From Paeniglutamicibacter sulfureus (GTDB lineage Bacteria; Actinomycetota; Actinomycetes; Actinomycetales; Micrococcaceae), in contig NZ_JAULBL010000002.1 in NCBI RefSeq assembly GCF_030512175.1, positions 99,689-163,688 of the forward strand: a stretch of 64,000 nt of DNA, in the 5' to 3' direction. Shown in pieces: positions 53,289-62,259 of this stretch. The notes under the pieces were generated by a model. That model saw only the letters and a program-made list of their open reading frames with translations. It did not search any database and was not told the origin of the DNA. Position numbers and translations under genes: made by a program. Every line of letters starts with the position of its first letter. Position 1 is the first letter of the stretch.

Positions 53289-54540
53289 TCAGCCAACCTT
53301 GGCGCGCAGACTGGGCACCACCGACGCGGTGGTCATCGGACTGGGATCGATGATCGGCGCGGGCGTCTTTGCCGCCTTCACCCCGGCCGCCGCGGCGGCC
53401 GGCTCAGGCCTTTTGGTGGGCCTGGTGGTGGCGGCGTTCGTCGCCTTCTGCAACGCCACATCCTCCGCCCAACTGGCAGCTGCCTATCCGACCTCTGGCG
53501 GAACCTACGTCTACGGGCGTGAACGCCTGGGCCCCTGGTCGGGGTACCTGGCCGGTTGGGGGTTCATTGTCGGCAAGACCGCCAGCGCCGCAGCAATGGC
53601 CATGACGTTCGCCGCCTACGCGGCCCCGGACGGCTGGGAACGACCGGTCGCCATCGCGGCAGTTATTGGCCTCGCGGCCGTCAACTACCGAGGAGTCACA
53701 CGCACCGCGCGGCTGACAAGAATCCTCGTTGTAATCGTCCTGATTGCCCTGGCCATTGACGTGGCGGCCGCCTGGGGAGGAAACAAACCTACGTCACCGA
53801 ACATTCTTGGTGAGGGCCTCTTGGCCCACGGGTGGTACGGGATCATGCAATCCGCCGGCCTACTCTTCTTCGCATTCGCGGGGTACGCGAGGATCGCGAC
53901 GATGGGCGAAGAAGTCCGCAACCCCAGACAGACCATTCCTCGTGCCATCGGGATTTCCTTGCTTATCACGATCATCGTTTACGCGGTAATAGCCGTGACA
54001 ATGCTGGCAACCATCGGAGCCGATGGAATCGCAGCCTCACCAACCCCCTTGGCCAGTGTCGTAGATTCAGGTACGTGGGCGTGGGCCGCACCGGTCGTAC
54101 GCGTTGGTGCTTCCGTTGCCGCATTGGGTGCGCTGTTGGCCCTGGTTGCCGGGCTGGGCCGCACCAGCCTAGCCATGGCCCGGGAACATGACCTGCCAAA
54201 TTGGCTTGCCGCCGTCCATCCCCGCTTCCAGGTCCCGCATCGTGCCGAAGTGGTCCTGGCCGTCGTGATCTGCGCCGTGATCGCCGTGGCGGATCTACGT
54301 GGTGCCATCGGGTTCTCGTCCTTTGGCGTCCTTGTCTACTACCTGGTGGCAAACATTGCCGCATTCACCCAACCAGCCGCTGATCGGCGGTACCCCAAGG
54401 TGCTGCAAGTCATCGGCGCCCTGGCATGTGTCGCACTGGTGGCGACGCTGCCACCGGCCTCAATCCTGACCGGAGTCGCCGTCTTTGTTGTCGGCATCCT
54501 GCTGCGAGTGTTTCGGCTACGCCAAATGCAAATGCGATAG
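53281..54540 (+). CDS. APC-superfamily amino acid/amine permease
   Basis: 419 residues, about twelve hydrophobic helices. The first helix carries the APC substrate motif (VVIGLGSMIGAGVFAAFTPA) and helix 6 reads LLFFAFAGYARIATMGEEVRNP. ATG 53281 lies inside the end of padR, with AAAGGACG upstream. The substrate is not readable; cationic amino acids or amines are common for this subgroup. Single-operon control by PadR suggests response to a small aromatic or toxic compound. Confidence 0.9.
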   Translation: MSNQPTLARRLGTTDAVVIGLGSMIGAGVFAAFTPAAAAAGSGLLVGLVVAAFVAFCNATSSAQLAAAYPTSGGTYVYGRERLGPWSGYLAGWGFIVGKTASAAAMAMTFAAYAAPDGWERPVAIAAVIGLAAVNYRGVTRTARLTRILVVIVLIALAIDVAAAWGGNKPTSPNILGEGLLAHGWYGIMQSAGLLFFAFAGYARIATMGEEVRNPRQTIPRAIGISLLITIIVYAVIAVTMLATIGADGIAASPTPLASVVDSGTWAWAAPVVRVGASVAALGALLALVAGLGRTSLAMAREHDLPNWLAAVHPRFQVPHRAEVVLAVVICAVIAVADLRGAIGFSSFGVLVYYLVANIAAFTQPAADRRYPKVLQVIGALACVALVATLPPASILTGVAVFVVGILLRVFRLRQMQMR

Positions 54541-54913
54541 ATAACCCGAGCGCAGGTGGCGGTCACAGGATCGTCATATTGAACACGCAATCCCACGCTG
54601 GATCGCTTTGGCCTCACCTGTTCGAGGTCGCATGGTCACCGTATTTCATGGACCAGGCGGCCTCACGTGGCTTTCTGGCACGATGCAACGACCAGCAGAA
54701 GGCTCCCCTCCGGGCAGCGGCCCGCATATCGCCGGTGCCCTGAGGCTACAGGCTGACGTGAATCAGGGGGTCCGGGCATGAAACATGTATCGCTGAAAAT
54801 AATGCGACGCTTAGCTTTGAAAGCCACAGCAGTAACGGGGGTAGCCCGGATTCCGAGACGCGATCATTCCGAAAGCCGAACCCTCACCGGGACCGTTCGA
54901 TCCTCACAGCGAG

Positions 54914-54938
54914 TGTCGTTTTCAGAAGCCGACTGTAT
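54914..54938 (+). repeat. solitary Tn402/Tn5053-like terminal repeat
   Basis: Begins TGTCGTTTTCAGAAG and is followed by a second-order repeat ending GTCGTCTGCAC at 54961. It has the same orientation as the left end of the mercury element at 24497. No inverted partner was found to its right within the window, so this is an orphan end. The rest of 54541-55075 has no gene I can support. Confidence 0.6.
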
Positions 54939-55075
54939 TAGGTTTCCAAAGTCGTCTGCACATTCTTGCGGATCAGAAGAAATTAGAAGGATCACCACGT
55001 TCGCCGCTCGACAGATGGGAATCGTTAAACGAGGGGAAATAGGCCGAGACGGCGTTTAGCCGCCACGGGATCGGA

Positions 55076-56230
55076 TCAGGGACGCAGCGAAATCGAATCG
55101 AGGGCCCGTCGGGCTTCCTGCGCGAGTTTCTCGGGCATGGGTGCGCTCTTGGCCGAGTCGGAGGCAACCTGTTGCCCCTCGTCGCTGACGACGTAGTGCC
55201 CGAAGGTCTTGACCAATTCCAGGGTCGTGGGGTCTGTGTAGCCGCTGCAGACGATGAAGTAGGAGACCAGCACCAGCGGGTAGGCCCCGGGTTCGGTGGT
55301 TGTCCTGTCCAGCTCCAGGGCAATGTCGTTATTGTGCCGTCCCTCCACACGCTCCGAAGCACCCACTGCGATGGACGCAGCCTCGCCACTGACCTCTACG
55401 AAGGAATCCCCCACCCGGAGTTTGCCCTTGCCCAGGGTCTGGTCCACCAGGGAATCATCCGCATAGGTCAGGGCGCCGGGAGTGCGGGCCACGGTGGTCA
55501 CGACACCGGAGTTGCCTTGGGCCTGTTCTGTGGCCAGGCCCGTGGGCCAGCTGCCGTCGGGTTCGTGGGGCCACTGTTCGGGGGCGGCAGCATGCAGGTA
55601 TTCGGTGAAGTTCTCGGTCGTCCCCGAATCATCGGATCGTGCGACCTCCGTCATCGGGATATCCGGCAGGGCCACGTCCGGGTTCAGGGCCTTGAGGGCC
55701 GGATCCTGCCAACTGGTGATGTTGCCGGCAAAGATCCCGGCAATCGTCTCCGCGTCGAAGTTCAGTTCCTTGATGCCGGGGAGGTTGAAGGCAATGCTGA
55801 TCGGCGAGATGTAGGCGGGGATGTTGATCGCACCTTGCGGGCCACACGCCTCCTGGGACTTGGCAACTTCCTCTTCCTTCAGGAAGGCATCGGACCCGGC
55901 AAATTGCGTGGCCCCGGCAAGCAGCCCCGCACGTCCTGCCCCGGAACCAACGGATGCGTATTGCACCTGGACGCGAGGATGCAGGAAGGCGAACCCGTTG
56001 GTCCAGGCATTCATGGCCGAGTTCTGCGCCGTCGACCCACCTCCGGTGAGGGTTCCACTCAAGGTTGACGGGTTCCGCTGCGCGGCTTCCTTCTGAGCCT
56101 CCCCCAAGGGGTAGTCGGAACCGCAGCCGGCCAGCAGCAACGTCAATCCAAGCACCGAGGCGATCGAACCCATACGGATACCTGAACGGGCGCGCTTCGG
56201 GGCAAAGGAATGGTGCGGGCCACCATGCAT
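55076..56230 (-). CDS. pstS: phosphate-binding lipoprotein PstS
   Basis: 384 residues, lipobox LLAGC (Cys36), then the phosphate-binding fold: GGGSTAQNSAMNAW, SGAGRAGLLAGATQFAGSD and VARSDDSGTTENFTEYL, the loops that wrap the phosphate ion. AGGAG precedes ATG 56230. No pstC, pstA or pstB genes are nearby, so it is an orphan binding protein beside the arsenic genes. Selective phosphate capture would reduce arsenate uptake, a plausible reason for its presence. Confidence 0.92.
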   Translation of the reverse strand: MHGGPHHSFAPKRARSGIRMGSIASVLGLTLLLAGCGSDYPLGEAQKEAAQRNPSTLSGTLTGGGSTAQNSAMNAWTNGFAFLHPRVQVQYASVGSGAGRAGLLAGATQFAGSDAFLKEEEVAKSQEACGPQGAINIPAYISPISIAFNLPGIKELNFDAETIAGIFAGNITSWQDPALKALNPDVALPDIPMTEVARSDDSGTTENFTEYLHAAAPEQWPHEPDGSWPTGLATEQAQGNSGVVTTVARTPGALTYADDSLVDQTLGKGKLRVGDSFVEVSGEAASIAVGASERVEGRHNNDIALELDRTTTEPGAYPLVLVSYFIVCSGYTDPTTLELVKTFGHYVVSDEGQQVASDSAKSAPMPEKLAQEARRALDSISLRP

Positions 56231-56364
56231 GACGTACTCCTGGGAATGAGAGGGGGTGGGTAAAGCGGTATGGGGCGCCTTGGACGAAGTCTTGGGTAGC
56301 CGTGTGGTGTGCGGCCATGGGGGTCCCGCCGGGCGGGACCCCCGTGTTCTATAGCGCGAGTTCT

Positions 56365-57852
56365 TTAGCGCGACGCAGGCTCGCCCAGCAGTTCGGCGTG
56401 GCCGTGCAGGGTTCCGGTGGCGAATCCGATGGTGACCGGCTGCGGACCGCAGCAGGCATCGGCGGTCAGTTCGGCTGCCGGTTCAGGAGTGCCACAGCAG
56501 GAATCCGGTGCCGGTTCCGTTATGCCGCAGGCGGCCGCCGGTTCGCCGACCGCCGGGGCGTCGCAGGAACCGCCCAGGTCGGTGGAGCATACGCCGGTTT
56601 CGGGCAGCTGGAGTTCGACGTTGTCGGCGGCCGCACGGTCCCCGGCCAGGGACGCGGCGATGGAGCGGACCTGCTCGTAGCCGGTGGCCATGAGGAAGGT
56701 CGGGGCACGGCCGTAGCTCTTCATCCCCACGATGTAGAAGTCGGTCTCCGGGTGGGCGAGGACCCGTTCGCCGTGGGCGGTGACGGTGCCGCAGCTGTGG
56801 AACTCCGGATCGATCAGTGGGCCCAGCGCGCTGGGTGCTTCGACGATCGCATCCAGGTCCAGGCGCAACTCGGAGAGCATGGCCAGGTCCGGGCGGAAGC
56901 CGGTGGCCGGAACCAGGAGGTCGACCACGAGGCTGCGGCCGTCGGAGAGGTTCAGCGTCAACTTCTCGCCGGTGTCCAGTGCACTGACCGAGACGTTTTC
57001 CAGGATGGTGATGTCGCCGTTCTCGACGAAGCGGCGCAGGGACGTGCCCAGCTGCCCGCGGGCCGGCAATTCGTCCGCCGCCCCGCCCCCGTAGAGCTTG
57101 ACCGGGTTCGCTTCCCCGCGCAGGCCCCAGAGGATGGTGGTGTCGGGGTGTTGCTGGCGCAACCGACCCAGGCTGATCAGCGTGTTGGCCGCGGAGTGTC
57201 CGGCGCCCAGGACCAGGATGGTCTTCCCGGCGAAGGCTTCCTTGTCCGTTCCCAGCGGATCGGGAAGCGGGGAGGTGATGAAGCCTGCGCTTCGGGCTTG
57301 GGTTTCGCCGATGGCCTCGATGCCGGAGCGGCCCACCGGATTGGAGGTGCCCCAGGTTCCGGAGGCGTCGATGACGGCCCGGCCCAGCAGATCCTCGGTG
57401 CCCGTTGCTGTTTGGGTGCGCACCAGGAAAAGGGCATCTTCGCGGCCATTGGTGCGTGTCTTGTCCACGCTCTTGCCGTCGGCCTGGATGCGGGTGACGT
57501 GGGTGACGCAGTGGCCGTAGCTGATGTTCGGGGCCAATGCCGGGTGTGCGGCCAGCGGTTCGAGGTATTCGCTGACCATGTCCGCACCGCTGGGCAGGCG
57601 GGTTTCGCGCGGTGCCTCCCAGTCCCCGGCGTAGGTGTCCGTCGGGGTTTCCAGGAGGCGGCGGGAGGCGGCGTCGATGTTGTATTTCCAGGTGGAGAAG
57701 AGCTTGATGTGTCCCCAGTCCTGGATGGCAGCGCCGGCGCTGGTTCCGGATTCGAGGATGCGGACATCCTGGTGGCGTTCGATCAGGTGTGCCGCGGCGG
57801 CCAGCCCGATGGGTCCGGCTCCGATGATGATCACGGGGTAATTCTGGTTCAT
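56365..57852 (-). CDS. arsO: ArsO-type flavin-dependent oxidoreductase with Cys-rich tail
   Basis: 495 residues. N-terminal FAD motif VIIIGAGPIGLAAAAHL and a second Rossmann motif ILVLGAGHSAANTL near 211, as in flavin monooxygenases of actinobacterial ars clusters (ArsO of Streptomyces plasmid pHZ227). The last 75 residues contain eight or nine cysteines, including two CC pairs (SCCGTPEP, DACCGPQ), which could bind As(III). Probably co-transcribed with arsC from the minus-strand ars promoter. The reaction is not established. Confidence 0.82.
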   Translation of the reverse strand: MNQNYPVIIIGAGPIGLAAAAHLIERHQDVRILESGTSAGAAIQDWGHIKLFSTWKYNIDAASRRLLETPTDTYAGDWEAPRETRLPSGADMVSEYLEPLAAHPALAPNISYGHCVTHVTRIQADGKSVDKTRTNGREDALFLVRTQTATGTEDLLGRAVIDASGTWGTSNPVGRSGIEAIGETQARSAGFITSPLPDPLGTDKEAFAGKTILVLGAGHSAANTLISLGRLRQQHPDTTILWGLRGEANPVKLYGGGAADELPARGQLGTSLRRFVENGDITILENVSVSALDTGEKLTLNLSDGRSLVVDLLVPATGFRPDLAMLSELRLDLDAIVEAPSALGPLIDPEFHSCGTVTAHGERVLAHPETDFYIVGMKSYGRAPTFLMATGYEQVRSIAASLAGDRAAADNVELQLPETGVCSTDLGGSCDAPAVGEPAAACGITEPAPDSCCGTPEPAAELTADACCGPQPVTIGFATGTLHGHAELLGEPASR

Positions 57853-57883
57853 GGTCTTCTACTCCTGGGATTCGAAGGGGGGG

Positions 57884-58330
57884 TTACTTGGTAGCGGGCA
57901 GCAGTTCGGAGATGAGCGCCTCGATGCGGGTGCGGATCTCGTCGCGGATCGGGCGGACGGCGTCCACGCCCTGGCCCGCCGGGTCATCGAGCTTCCAGTC
58001 CTCGTAGCGCTTGCCCGGGAAGATCGGGCAGGTGTCCCCGCAGCCCATGGTGATGACCACGTCGGATTCCTTCACGGCCTCGGTGGTGAGGATCTTGGGG
58101 GTTTCCCCCGCCATGTCGATGCCGACCTCGTTCATGGCCTGCACGGCTGCCGGGTTCACGGTGTCGGCAGGCTGCGAGCCGGCGGAGCGGACCTCGATCC
58201 GGCCTTCCGAGAGGCTGGAGAGGAAGGCGGCGGCCATTTGGGAGCGTCCGGCGTTGTGGACGCAGACAAACAGGACGGAAGGCTTGGTGGTGAGGTGTTC
58301 CGCGGCGGCAGGCTGGGAGGTTAGGGTCAC
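57884..58330 (-). CDS. arsC: arsenate reductase ArsC (LMW-phosphatase type), copy 1
   Basis: 148 residues from GTG 58330. Active-site P-loop VCVHNAGRSQ with the nucleophilic Cys and, further on, a Cys pair in MGCGDTC that completes the thioredoxin-type redox relay; it reduces As(V) to As(III). It differs from the copy at 63345-63761 at only three of about 135 shared residues. Divergent from arsR; the promoter between them is nearly duplicated at 62182. Confidence 0.94.
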   Translation of the reverse strand: MTLTSQPAAAEHLTTKPSVLFVCVHNAGRSQMAAAFLSSLSEGRIEVRSAGSQPADTVNPAAVQAMNEVGIDMAGETPKILTTEAVKESDVVITMGCGDTCPIFPGKRYEDWKLDDPAGQGVDAVRPIRDEIRTRIEALISELLPATK

Positions 58331-58351
58331 GTGGAATTCGCTCCAAAAGGC

Positions 58352-58408
58352 TAGGCATCGACGAGCTTCGATGTATCGAGTATGCTTTCTTATATCGACG
58401 ATTGTCAA
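58352..58408. promoter_or_regulatory. divergent ars promoter/operator between arsC and arsR
   Basis: On the minus strand TTGACA (58403-58408) and CATACT (58379-58384) stand 18 bp apart ahead of arsC. Short TCGA-centred repeats (TCGATATAAG, TCGATACATCGA) lie in and after the spacer, likely ArsR sites. An almost identical block precedes acr3. Confidence 0.75.
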
Positions 58409-58448
58409 TCTCCCGTCCGGGAGCCGTAAGGAAAGCGAGGCGAGGCAC

Positions 58449-58808
58449 ATGCCCACACAGGTTGCCACACACATCAGCGAGGCAGAAGCCCCATGCTGCG
58501 TTCCTGCGCACGGGCAGGATTCCTTGCTGGCCGTCGAGGCCGAGGCCCTGGCAGCGCGATTCAAGGCGCTGTCCGATCCGAACCGCCTGCGCATCCTGTC
58601 GATCGTTTCCGCGTCCCCGGAGGCCGAGACCTGCGTCTGCGATTTGTCCGAGCCGCTTAACCTGGGCCAACCCACCGTCTCCCACCATCTGAAGATCATG
58701 GTGGAAGCCGGGCTTCTGAACCGCGAGAAGCGCGGGGTCTGGGCCTACTACTCGCTGGTTCCCGGGGCCCTGGATTCCCTGGCCGCAACCCTGATCCCGA
58801 AGGCTTAA
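58449..58808 (+). CDS. arsR: ArsR arsenite-responsive repressor
   Basis: 119 residues. Winged helix with LSDPNRLRILSIV, the recognition part LGQPTVSHHLKIMVEAGLL and the As(III)-binding Cys pair in TCVCDLSE at the start of the DNA-binding helix; further cysteines (EAPCC) lie near the N-terminus. First gene of the plus-strand ars run and divergent from arsC/arsO. Confidence 0.93.
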   Translation: MPTQVATHISEAEAPCCVPAHGQDSLLAVEAEALAARFKALSDPNRLRILSIVSASPEAETCVCDLSEPLNLGQPTVSHHLKIMVEAGLLNREKRGVWAYYSLVPGALDSLAATLIPKA

Positions 58809-58811
58809 CCC

Positions 58812-59243
58812 ATGAGCGATATTTCACCGGCGGCCCGTCCTGCCGTCCTGTTCGTCTGCGTCAAGAACGGCGGCAAGTCCCAGATGGCCGCCGGCCTGAT
58901 GAAATTCGAGGCCGGGGACCAGGTCACCGTCACCTCGGCCGGCACGCATCCGGGGAAGGCCATCAATGCGCTCTCGGCTGAGGTCCTGCAGGACCTGGGT
59001 ATCGACATCACTGCCGAGCAGCCCAAGGCGTTGACCGAGGACAACATGCGCGCCGCCGGGCACGTGGTGGTTCTGGGCACCGAGGCCAAGGTTCCGGCCG
59101 TCGACGGCGTCGAGATCGAAATCTGGGAAACGGACGAACCTTCCCTGCGCGGCATCGAAGGCACCGAGCGCATGGAACTGGTCCGCGACGACATCCACGC
59201 ACGCGTCAAGGACCTGACCCACCGACTCATCGCGTCGCACTAA
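58812..59243 (+). CDS. LMW-phosphatase-type arsenate reductase, mycothiol-like class
   Basis: 143 residues starting four bases after arsR. The P-loop reads [16 protein letters not shown], with Lys in place of the usual Arg and no downstream cysteine pair, the features I associate with the mycothiol/mycoredoxin-dependent ArsC enzymes of Corynebacterium. It is thus mechanistically distinct from the two near-identical ArsC proteins of this island. Assignment to that class is from memory and moderate. Confidence 0.78.
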   Translation: MSDISPAARPAVLFVCVKNGGKSQMAAGLMKFEAGDQVTVTSAGTHPGKAINALSAEVLQDLGIDITAEQPKALTEDNMRAAGHVVVLGTEAKVPAVDGVEIEIWETDEPSLRGIEGTERMELVRDDIHARVKDLTHRLIASH

Positions 59244-59287
59244 ACCCCCGCACACCCCGTTTCCCCCCTTTTTTGGAAGGCTTCCCC

Positions 59288-60277
59288 ATGAGCACTGGAA
59301 CCACCGAGACCATCCGCAACGTCATCATCATCGGTTCCGGCCCCGCCGGATACACCGCCGCCATCTACACTGCCCGCGCGGATTTGGCCCCACTGGTCAT
59401 CGCCGGTTCGGTGACCGCCGGTGGCGAGCTGATGAACACCACCGAAGTCGAGAACTTCCCCGGCTTCACCGAGGGCATTATGGGTCCGGACCTGATGGAG
59501 AACATGCAGAAGCAGGCCGAACGCTTCGGCGCCGAGATCCTCTTCGACGACGTCACCCACGTTGACCTGACCGGAGACGTCAAAAAGGTCACCGCCGGAA
59601 ACGGCTCCACCTACCTGGCACATACCGTCATCCTCTCCACCGGCTCGGCCTACCGCACCCTGGGCGTGCCGCACGAAAAGCGGCTCACCGGCCACGGCGT
59701 GTCCTCGTGCGCAACCTGTGACGGGTTCTTCTTCCGCGGACAAGAGATCGCCGTGATCGGCGGCGGCGACTCGGCCATGGAGGAAGCGCTCTTCCTCACC
59801 AAGTTCGCCTCCAAGGTCACCGTCGTCCACCGCCGCGACACCTTGCGCGCCTCCAAGATCATGGCCGACCGCGCACTGGCCCACCCGAAGATCGACTTCA
59901 TCTGGAACAGCACGGTCACCGACATCGAGGGCGAGGAGAAGGTCACGGGCCTGCGACTCCAGAACCTGCTCACGCACGAAACCAGCAGCCTCCCGGTGAC
60001 CGGGGTGTTCGTGGCCATCGGCAACGACCCGCGCACCGACCTGGTCGCTGACCAGGTGGAACTCACCGCGGCCGGAACCATCGCCGTGAAGGACCGCACC
60101 TCCCAGACATCCCTCCCGGGCGTCTTCGCCGCGGGGGACGTCATCGATGCGACCTACCGGCAGGCCATCACCGCCGCCGGGTCCGGCTGCGTTGCGGCCC
60201 TGGACGTCACGCACTTCCTGGCCGCTGGCGAAGAATCCGCCACAAAGACACAGGGCAGCACCGCCGCACTGGTCTAG
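59288..60277 (+). CDS. trxB: thioredoxin reductase (ArsT-like)
   Basis: 329 residues. FAD motif [13 protein letters not shown], redox pair Cys141-Cys144 in [15 protein letters not shown] motif [11 protein letters not shown] and C-terminal [21 protein letters not shown] precedes ATG 59288. In ars clusters (for example arsT of pHZ227) it regenerates reduced thioredoxin for ArsC. The MFS gene follows after two bases. Confidence 0.94.
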   Translation: MSTGTTETIRNVIIIGSGPAGYTAAIYTARADLAPLVIAGSVTAGGELMNTTEVENFPGFTEGIMGPDLMENMQKQAERFGAEILFDDVTHVDLTGDVKKVTAGNGSTYLAHTVILSTGSAYRTLGVPHEKRLTGHGVSSCATCDGFFFRGQEIAVIGGGDSAMEEALFLTKFASKVTVVHRRDTLRASKIMADRALAHPKIDFIWNSTVTDIEGEEKVTGLRLQNLLTHETSSLPVTGVFVAIGNDPRTDLVADQVELTAAGTIAVKDRTSQTSLPGVFAAGDVIDATYRQAITAAGSGCVAALDVTHFLAAGEESATKTQGSTAALV

Positions 60278-60279
60278 GC

Positions 60280-61536
60280 ATGGGCCTCACCCGGAGATTC
60301 ACAAGCAGGCGCGGCTACGTCGTCACCGGCCTGGGCATCGGGCAGATCCTCTCCTGGGGTTCGACCTTCTACCTGCTTGCGGTCCTGGCCGGCCCCATCG
60401 CCACGGACACCGGCTGGTCCAGCTCGCTGGTGATGGCTGGCGTCTCTGTGGGGCTGGTCATCGCGGGTCTCGGCTCGCCACGCGTCGGTGCCCTGGTGGC
60501 CGGCAATCACGGGCGCACCGTCCTGATAGCCAGCGCCCTGCTGCTGGCACTGGGTTTGGCCGTGCTCGGCTTGGCCCCGAACCTGTGGTGGTACCTCGGG
60601 GCCTGGGTGATCCTCGGATTGGGCATGAGCGGGGGACTCTACAGCGGGGCGTTCGCCGTCCTGGGACACACCTACGGCGTCTCGGCACGCTCGACCATCA
60701 ACCTCCTGACCTTGTTCGGGGGTTTCGCCAGCAGCATCTGCTGGCCACTGAGCGCCGTGCTGGTCAACGAGGTCGGGTGGCGGTGGACGGCCCTGGCCTA
60801 TGCGGGGGCACACCTGCTGATCACCGCACCCTTGTATGCGCTTACCATTCCGCGACAGCCGCTTGCACCAACGCCCGAGGGCGGATCCCGCGGTCCGAAC
60901 AGCGAGGCCCACCGGCCCGTTGCGCCTCGCTGGCCCTTGATTGTCTTGGTTGCGACCATCTCCACCCTGGGCACCTCAACCGCCGCGCTGATGTCGATGC
61001 ACATGTTCACCTTGCTGGCTGGTATCGGCATCGCCGGCACGGCGGCCGTCGTGTTGGCCGCAACGATCGGCCCCTCACAAGTCGGTGCCAGGCTCATCGA
61101 ACTGGTCATCGGGCGCAAACACCACCCCCTGTGGACCATGCTGACTGCTACCTGCGCCATGGCGGTCGCCATCAGCTTCCTCGGCCTCGGGATCATGGTG
61201 CCGGCGATCCTGGTCATTGTTTACGGGGTGGGGATTGGGCTCAGTTCCATTGCCAACGGAACAGTCCCGCTGGCACTCTTTGGTCAGGAACATTATGCCC
61301 GGATCATGGGCCGCATCGCCTTGCCTTCCCTCCTCGCCCAGGCGGCGGCACCCATCATCGGCACGGTACTGATCCAAAACCTGGGGCACAGAAACACCCT
61401 GATGGTGTTGGGCGGTGTCACGTTGCTGGCTTTCGCGCTGGCCATCTGGCTGATGTTCCTGCACCGCGGCAAGCCCAAGCCCTGCGCCCCAGCGCCAGCA
61501 TCCGAACCCTCGGGCCTCAGCGCTTTGGGTTCGTAG
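60280..61536 (+). CDS. MFS transporter of the ars operon
   Basis: 418 residues, about twelve hydrophobic segments. RRGYVVTGLGIGQILSWGSTFY and LGLGMSGGLYSGAFAVLGHTYG resemble MFS members often found in actinobacterial ars loci. It begins two bases after trxB and overlaps the convergent usp gene by 20 bp at the end. Export of an organoarsenical or arsenite is possible but not shown. Confidence 0.85.
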   Translation: MGLTRRFTSRRGYVVTGLGIGQILSWGSTFYLLAVLAGPIATDTGWSSSLVMAGVSVGLVIAGLGSPRVGALVAGNHGRTVLIASALLLALGLAVLGLAPNLWWYLGAWVILGLGMSGGLYSGAFAVLGHTYGVSARSTINLLTLFGGFASSICWPLSAVLVNEVGWRWTALAYAGAHLLITAPLYALTIPRQPLAPTPEGGSRGPNSEAHRPVAPRWPLIVLVATISTLGTSTAALMSMHMFTLLAGIGIAGTAAVVLAATIGPSQVGARLIELVIGRKHHPLWTMLTATCAMAVAISFLGLGIMVPAILVIVYGVGIGLSSIANGTVPLALFGQEHYARIMGRIALPSLLAQAAAPIIGTVLIQNLGHRNTLMVLGGVTLLAFALAIWLMFLHRGKPKPCAPAPASEPSGLSALGS

Positions 61537-62011
61537 GAATGCGGGGCACCACCAGGACGGGCCGGTGCTGGTGTGCGGCCAGGTGCGAGGCCGTGGCCCC
61601 GCCCAGCCACTCGGAGACCTGCGCCCCCACACCTGGTTTCCGGGTCCCCACGATGATCATGGATCCCCGGGATTCGGAGGCCAGACGGGCCAGGGCCTTC
61701 CACGGTTCGCCCGCCAGGATGCGCAAGGTCCACACAATTGCGCAGTCGGCCATCTGCGCCTCGATGGCGTCAAGAATGCCCAACGCATCGGCGGTCATGT
61801 CATCATCAAGGTCGCCCGGGTGCAAGGACTGGTCGGTGATGTTTCCCTTGAGATCCCACTCCGTCAAATAACTGTTGGGTTGCACAAAGGCGAAAAGGAT
61901 GGACCGGCCCAGCTGCCCGGCGAGCAGCGAGGCCTGGGCAATGACCTCGGGGTGCTGCCGGGGAACGACCCCCACCACCAGGGGCCCCGGTGCCGCATCG
62001 TTCGGGGACAT
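61517..62011 (-). CDS. universal stress protein
   Basis: 164 residues, UspA fold: LVVGVVPRQHPEVIAQASLLA at the start and the nucleotide-binding signature G-x2-G-x9-G in the last third (GTRKPGVGAQVSEWLGGATA, then HRPVLVVP). GAGGGG precedes ATG 62011. It lies between the two plus-strand ars operons, convergent with the MFS gene. Confidence 0.86.
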   Translation of the reverse strand: MSPNDAAPGPLVVGVVPRQHPEVIAQASLLAGQLGRSILFAFVQPNSYLTEWDLKGNITDQSLHPGDLDDDMTADALGILDAIEAQMADCAIVWTLRILAGEPWKALARLASESRGSMIIVGTRKPGVGAQVSEWLGGATASHLAAHQHRPVLVVPRIPTNPKR

Positions 62012-62181
62012 ATCCACCCCTCGTTCCCTCAGGTGGCCCGCCGCCTGGCGTTCAGCATGACGGCGTAAACCAGCCGCCATCAGAGTCCGGCCGCCTGGGA
62101 GAACCAGGCCGGGAAAGCCCGCGGCCCGTCCCCTGCCACAAACAGTTCAACCACAATTCACCCGGGCGACGGGTCGCGACA

Positions 62182-62246
62182 TTGACAACCGTCGATATAA
62201 GGAAGGATACTCGATGTATCGACACTCGTCGATGCCTAATCTTTTG
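62182..62246 (+). promoter_or_regulatory. ars promoter/operator of the acr3 operon
   Basis: TTGACA (62182-62187), 18-bp spacer, GATACT (62206-62211), then TCGATGTATCGA and a TCGTCGATGCCTA segment leading to the ribosome site TTTTGGAG. The whole block is nearly identical to the reverse complement of 58328-58411. Confidence 0.8.
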
Positions 62247-62259
62247 GAGTGAATTCGAC

